Source of the DNA: Aspidiotus rigidus
Lineage: Eukaryota; Arthropoda; Insecta; Hemiptera; Diaspididae
DNA: 64,000 nt
NCBI GenBank assembly: GCA_035079385.1
Contig: JAVHKY010000083.1
Coordinates: 434,001 to 498,000, forward strand
Direction: 5' to 3'
In this document: piece by piece, positions 60,602 to 64,000 of the stretch
Layout of the letters: every line of letters begins with the position of its first letter
Position numbering within the stretch: position 1 is the first letter of the stretch
The notes under the pieces: generated by a model
What the model saw: only the letters and a program-made list of their open reading frames with translations
Databases searched by the model: none
Told to the model about the DNA's origin: nothing
Program-made: the position numbers and the translations under genes

Positions 60602-61935
60602 GTTACTGTTAAAACCCGAAGTCAGTAAATTCTAAAATTCACTAGTCAAAACTAGTTGCCACAAATGACTTTAGTCAGAACTAGTTTCGACTAGTTAACT
60701 CTAGAATTTACCGTGACCCTCAGCGTTGGAGCTAGTTTCAACTTAAATAATTTCAGGTAAAACTAGTTTTTACTAGTGAAAACTAGAATTGACTAGTAAA
60801 AAGTGAAATGGAGAAGAAATTATGATTGTCGGGGAACACTAGTTTTAACTAGTGAAAACAAGAAGGGTGAATCCAATCAGTAAAATGAATTTCTTCCCTA
60901 GTACAAATGTAATTGTATTTTTATCAAGGGTGTTGGAGCAATTTTTTTTAGAGGCCTCCGGAACGAATACAGAAAATGACTCTCCGACTCCGGTTGCCTC
61001 CAGTGGACACGTTTGGAGGCGTCTTCTGACCTCCAAAGTATGTCTCTGGAAGTACCTTAAAATGCCTCCAGCGCAATTACTGAGATTGAAGAAAATGCCT
61101 CCGGAGGCACTGTCGAAGAAACTGAAGACGTCTTTGGAGACGCCTCCGAAGGCACTTGTAACGTTGATCAGTATGACCAGATGTAGCATATTGGCCTACC
61201 AGTGTTGCCAGATGACAGATGATACTCACAAGGTGTATTTAAAACTTTGGCTTTTCTTCGAACCGAGCAGCGCTAGCATCAAAGTGGCTGAATGAGGGTT
61301 GGAGGAATAGAATACTGTTGAAAAAAGTGCCTCCTAAAGGATCTTTGGAAGCACCTCCAAACCTCTAGGTGGAAGCAAGGTACCTCCGGAGGCAAAATGC
61401 TCCAGCCTCCAACATCTTGGTTTACCTCCTCACCATTTTCGCTTCATTGGAGGCGGAGGCAAGGTACCTCTAGAGACAAAATGCCTCCAGCCTCCAACAC
61501 CCTTGAATTTTTATTTTTCACAAGGCTTGTTTGTACTTGAATGGTGTACGTCAATTTGTCACTGTTAGGTTTGCTCTTGTAACGTTTATAGACTGACGAA
61601 TTCGTATGATGTACGGTTTAATGTGTGAATTAAGGAAGAAAAATTTAGAACTTTTTCGTATATTTTATTCCAGTGTGAGCTACTTATCCTCAAAGTTGAG
61701 CAGAACTACCAAATATCTATCAATTTGGCCGAAGTATGTCTGGAAATACCATCACCTTTTGAACTCGAACAATTTCAATTCATTTCAGTTATAACTAGAA
61801 TTTACTGATGAATTCAAACAATTTTTTTATTCTAGAATTAACTAGTCAAAACTAGTTCTGACTAAAGTCATTTGTGGCAACTAGTTTTGACTAGTGAATT
61901 TTAGAATTTACTGATTTCGGGTTTTAACTGTAACA
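60602..61935. mobile_element. TIR element with ~105 bp ends and ACTAGT-rich interior
   Basis: The left arm 60602-60710 and right arm 61831-61935 are inverted copies with few differences (GTTAAAACCCGAA, TCAGTAAATTCTAAAATTC, ACTAGTCAAAACTAGTTGCC). ACTAGT palindromes recur at short spacing in and between the arms (60730-60850). No transposase is seen. A second element is nested inside at 60925-61505. Confidence 0.85.
60925..61505. mobile_element. Nested MITE with CAAGGGTGTTGGAG ends (hAT-like)
   Basis: Starts CAAGGGTGTTGGAG and ends CTCCAACACCCTTG. ATTTTTAT lies immediately before the left end and, one base away, after the right end (61507-61514), an imperfectly placed 8 bp duplication that would suit hAT. 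The interior repeats GCCTCCGGAGGC-like words on both strands. The open frames across it (60852-61295 and 60845-61189) come from these repeats. Confidence 0.75.
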
Positions 61936-64000
61936 TACTCATAATTTTCTTCGAAAATTTTGCCAGCTTCGAGTTTTACCTGCGAAACGTATGGGAAACG
62001 ATCCCTAGACGAAAAATTCAAAACTAGTATTTCTGTCTTCTCCCCAGAGATGGGCTTCAAAACTCGATAAAGTCTGAGAATTTGTATCGACGCAACATTT
62101 TTAATAATTTTAGCTTCAGAAATTGATTTCTCTTTCGACTCTTAATTCAGCCTTCAGCTTAAGGTTTTTTAGCCTTCTAGACAAAAGTAACCGATATTGT
62201 GAATTAGATTTCGCCTCTTTGTTCCGTTCTCATGATCACCATGTTATTTTCGTCACCTTTGCGAATTAAGTATTCAGCCTGGGCCTACAGTCTCTTTATT
62301 TGCCTTTGCCTCGTGCCAGACACACTCCGTGTATCGCTTGCTACCTGTTGTTTAAGACTTGCCAGCTCGCATGACGAGTAAGTTTATTAAATTTTCAAGA
62401 AAATGGTTTCATTTTTTTCTCGCACAATACGTTCAGAATGAATTGGGCGTAGCCTCCCCTTTTCATTCGTCATCAGACATCATCCTTGGGGAAGTAACGT
62501 AGAAAATTAATTATCCGCGGGTTTTCCGGGCTTTGTACTTTGAAAACCAGAGTCTATCTTGTGTGAATATATGTTTTCGTTAAGTACTCATTCAAATGAA
62601 TAAATTATAATTCTGCACGCGTTTTTGAGTTGAACGGAAGAAGGAAAAAGGAGGAACAAGCACTGGTCGACGATATCTCACGTAATTTTTTCTTTTTTCT
62701 TCTTCCCTTCGTTTCCCAACAGGAACGCAGAGCGTATTTCGCTGTCGTATTATGGTGAAATAGGACGCTGGAAAGAATCCGGGTATAGGTTATGAGAAAG
62801 TTTATATAAGTTACAATCTTCGCGTTGGGTCATTCGCGAAATAGAGACGATGTAGGTCTACAATTGTCAGAGTAGTTATATACGTTTATATTCTCCGGGG
62901 AGGATTACCAATTTTTCTAGAGCGCTTCCCTTTCTAAATAATTCTCAGCTTTGCAAATCGAAAAGTTCGCTTTGTAGAAATCTGTTTATTTTTTTCTGTT
63001 CGTTTCCGATATAACTCGAAGGAACGTATTCTACTTTCGAGATGAGTCTTATTTTGGAAAGCGCGTTCGCAAAGGGTAAGTTCCCGAAAGATGTAGACGA
63101 AGGTCCAAAGGTAACTATCGTATTCCCTAATAAAATAGTCTGTCTGATTGATAGTTTCCATAAGGTCATTCAGAAATACCCGGGAGGATGATGATGATTT
63201 GAAAGCTGTTGTTACTGCTTCTTTTTACAAAAGTATATTTCTTCTCTTTATAAGGCAAAAGTTCGTCTAATTTTATTTATTTCTAAAAAAAAAAACAATT
63301 TGGTGTGGCCCTATATTGAATTACTTCTTCTCGACGAGTTTTCAGTCATTTCCATGATTAATTCTTTCTGACGAAACGTGTAAACGTAAGTGACGAGGTC
63401 GAGGATAGACCTTTTGTCGTAATATTCTTTCTAATAAGAATGAAAGTAAAGCTATGCGAATACGTAGAAATTTTGCCACCTATATTTTGTGAACTTGAAG
63501 TAAGAAAAAAAAAAAAATATATATATATATATATATATTTTATCCAGTGTTTGACCTAGTCACGACTTGATAAACTTTAAAGCACGAGTCGTAAAAAGTA
63601 AAGATTTGAAAGAAATTTAAAATCCGTACGAAAAGTTGACTGAGCAGTGAGCTCCAAGGACAGTGTAGAACGTGATACAACTCTGAGCTCTGAAAGTAGA
63701 TAAAACTTAGGATTTGGAAGAATTTGGAGCCTTGAACCCTGTAGACTAGCATTACAGATAAATATCATCAAAGATAAATTCTTTGATTAGAAAAATTGAT
63801 CTTACAGAAGAGAACTTCGTTTACTCTATTTTTCGATTAAATGGAATCAAAAAATCAGTAAATATTTTTCACGTTTGTGAACTTTAGGAAATACGCGATA
63901 GAATTCGAGAGGAAGAGAAAAGGAGGAGAAACAGAATTAATTTGCTGTTGCTTGCTTTATATAGTCTAGACAAATTTTTTTATGCGAGGTAACATAATAA
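61936..64000. other. No gene recognised
   Basis: AT-rich. A possible first coding exon, GCATGACGA followed by GTAAGTTT near 62380, has no visible partner. (AT)n at 63518-63538. The minus frames at 62934-63169 overlap each other and show no family signature. Confidence 0.3.

Noticed and set aside
60845..61295. Open frames of 114 and 147 codons on both strands
   Set aside because: Created by the GCCTCC-rich interior of the nested MITE.

Overview
This window is AT-rich nuclear DNA from an arthropod, most likely an insect. The evidence is spliced genes with GT-AG introns, close homologs of animal Vps35, Gs-alpha and a Sam68-type STAR/KH protein, Penelope-like elements, R1/jockey-type non-LTR retrotransposons, hAT-like MITEs and foldback repeats. 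I cannot name the species. Nothing prokaryotic (operons, Shine-Dalgarno sites, CRISPR) was seen.

Layout. 0-8 kb is repeat-dominated: a ~123/128 bp satellite packed with the palindrome TGACGTCA (about 0.74-2.43 kb) and two dead Penelope-like elements of one family (2.6-4.3 and 6.4-7.8 kb). The first two coding exons of Gs-alpha follow on the minus strand (9.77-10.87 kb); the remaining exons are not visible, so the repeats to the left probably lie in its next intron. 11-16.4 kb has no recognisable gene but holds two MITEs. A complete Vps35 gene (plus strand, 14 coding exons, 16.42-21.27 kb) converges on a complete STAR/KH RNA-binding protein gene (minus strand, 6 coding exons, 22.91-27.33 kb).

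27.7-30.7 kb holds foldback DNA and a hairpin array with a 136 bp palindrome. A multi-exon minus-strand gene of unrecognised function lies at 31.14-33 kb, with candidate 5' exons reaching 34.14 kb. It faces a plus-strand series of tandemly repeated exon-like units (35.4-36.3 kb). 37.4-38.6 kb is tandem repeat.

41.9-48.0 kb is a nest of retroelements: a non-LTR element on the minus strand whose ORF1 was split by a younger Penelope-like element (44.30-46.63 kb). That insertion has 319 bp inverted arms, a 36 bp tail, a 12 bp target duplication, an open RT plus GIY-YIG ORF and a hammerhead-like ribozyme motif in each arm. 48-64 kb has no confident host gene. It contains foldback elements, a TIR element, a degenerate non-LTR ORF2 C-terminus, a (CT)n tract and a nested pair of TIR elements.

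The host genes are unrelated housekeeping and signalling genes: retromer cargo sorting, cAMP signalling and RNA processing. The most unusual material is the Penelope-like insertion with its hammerhead-like motifs, the CRE-palindrome satellite beside Gs-alpha, the duplicated exon-like units and the unrecognised gene.
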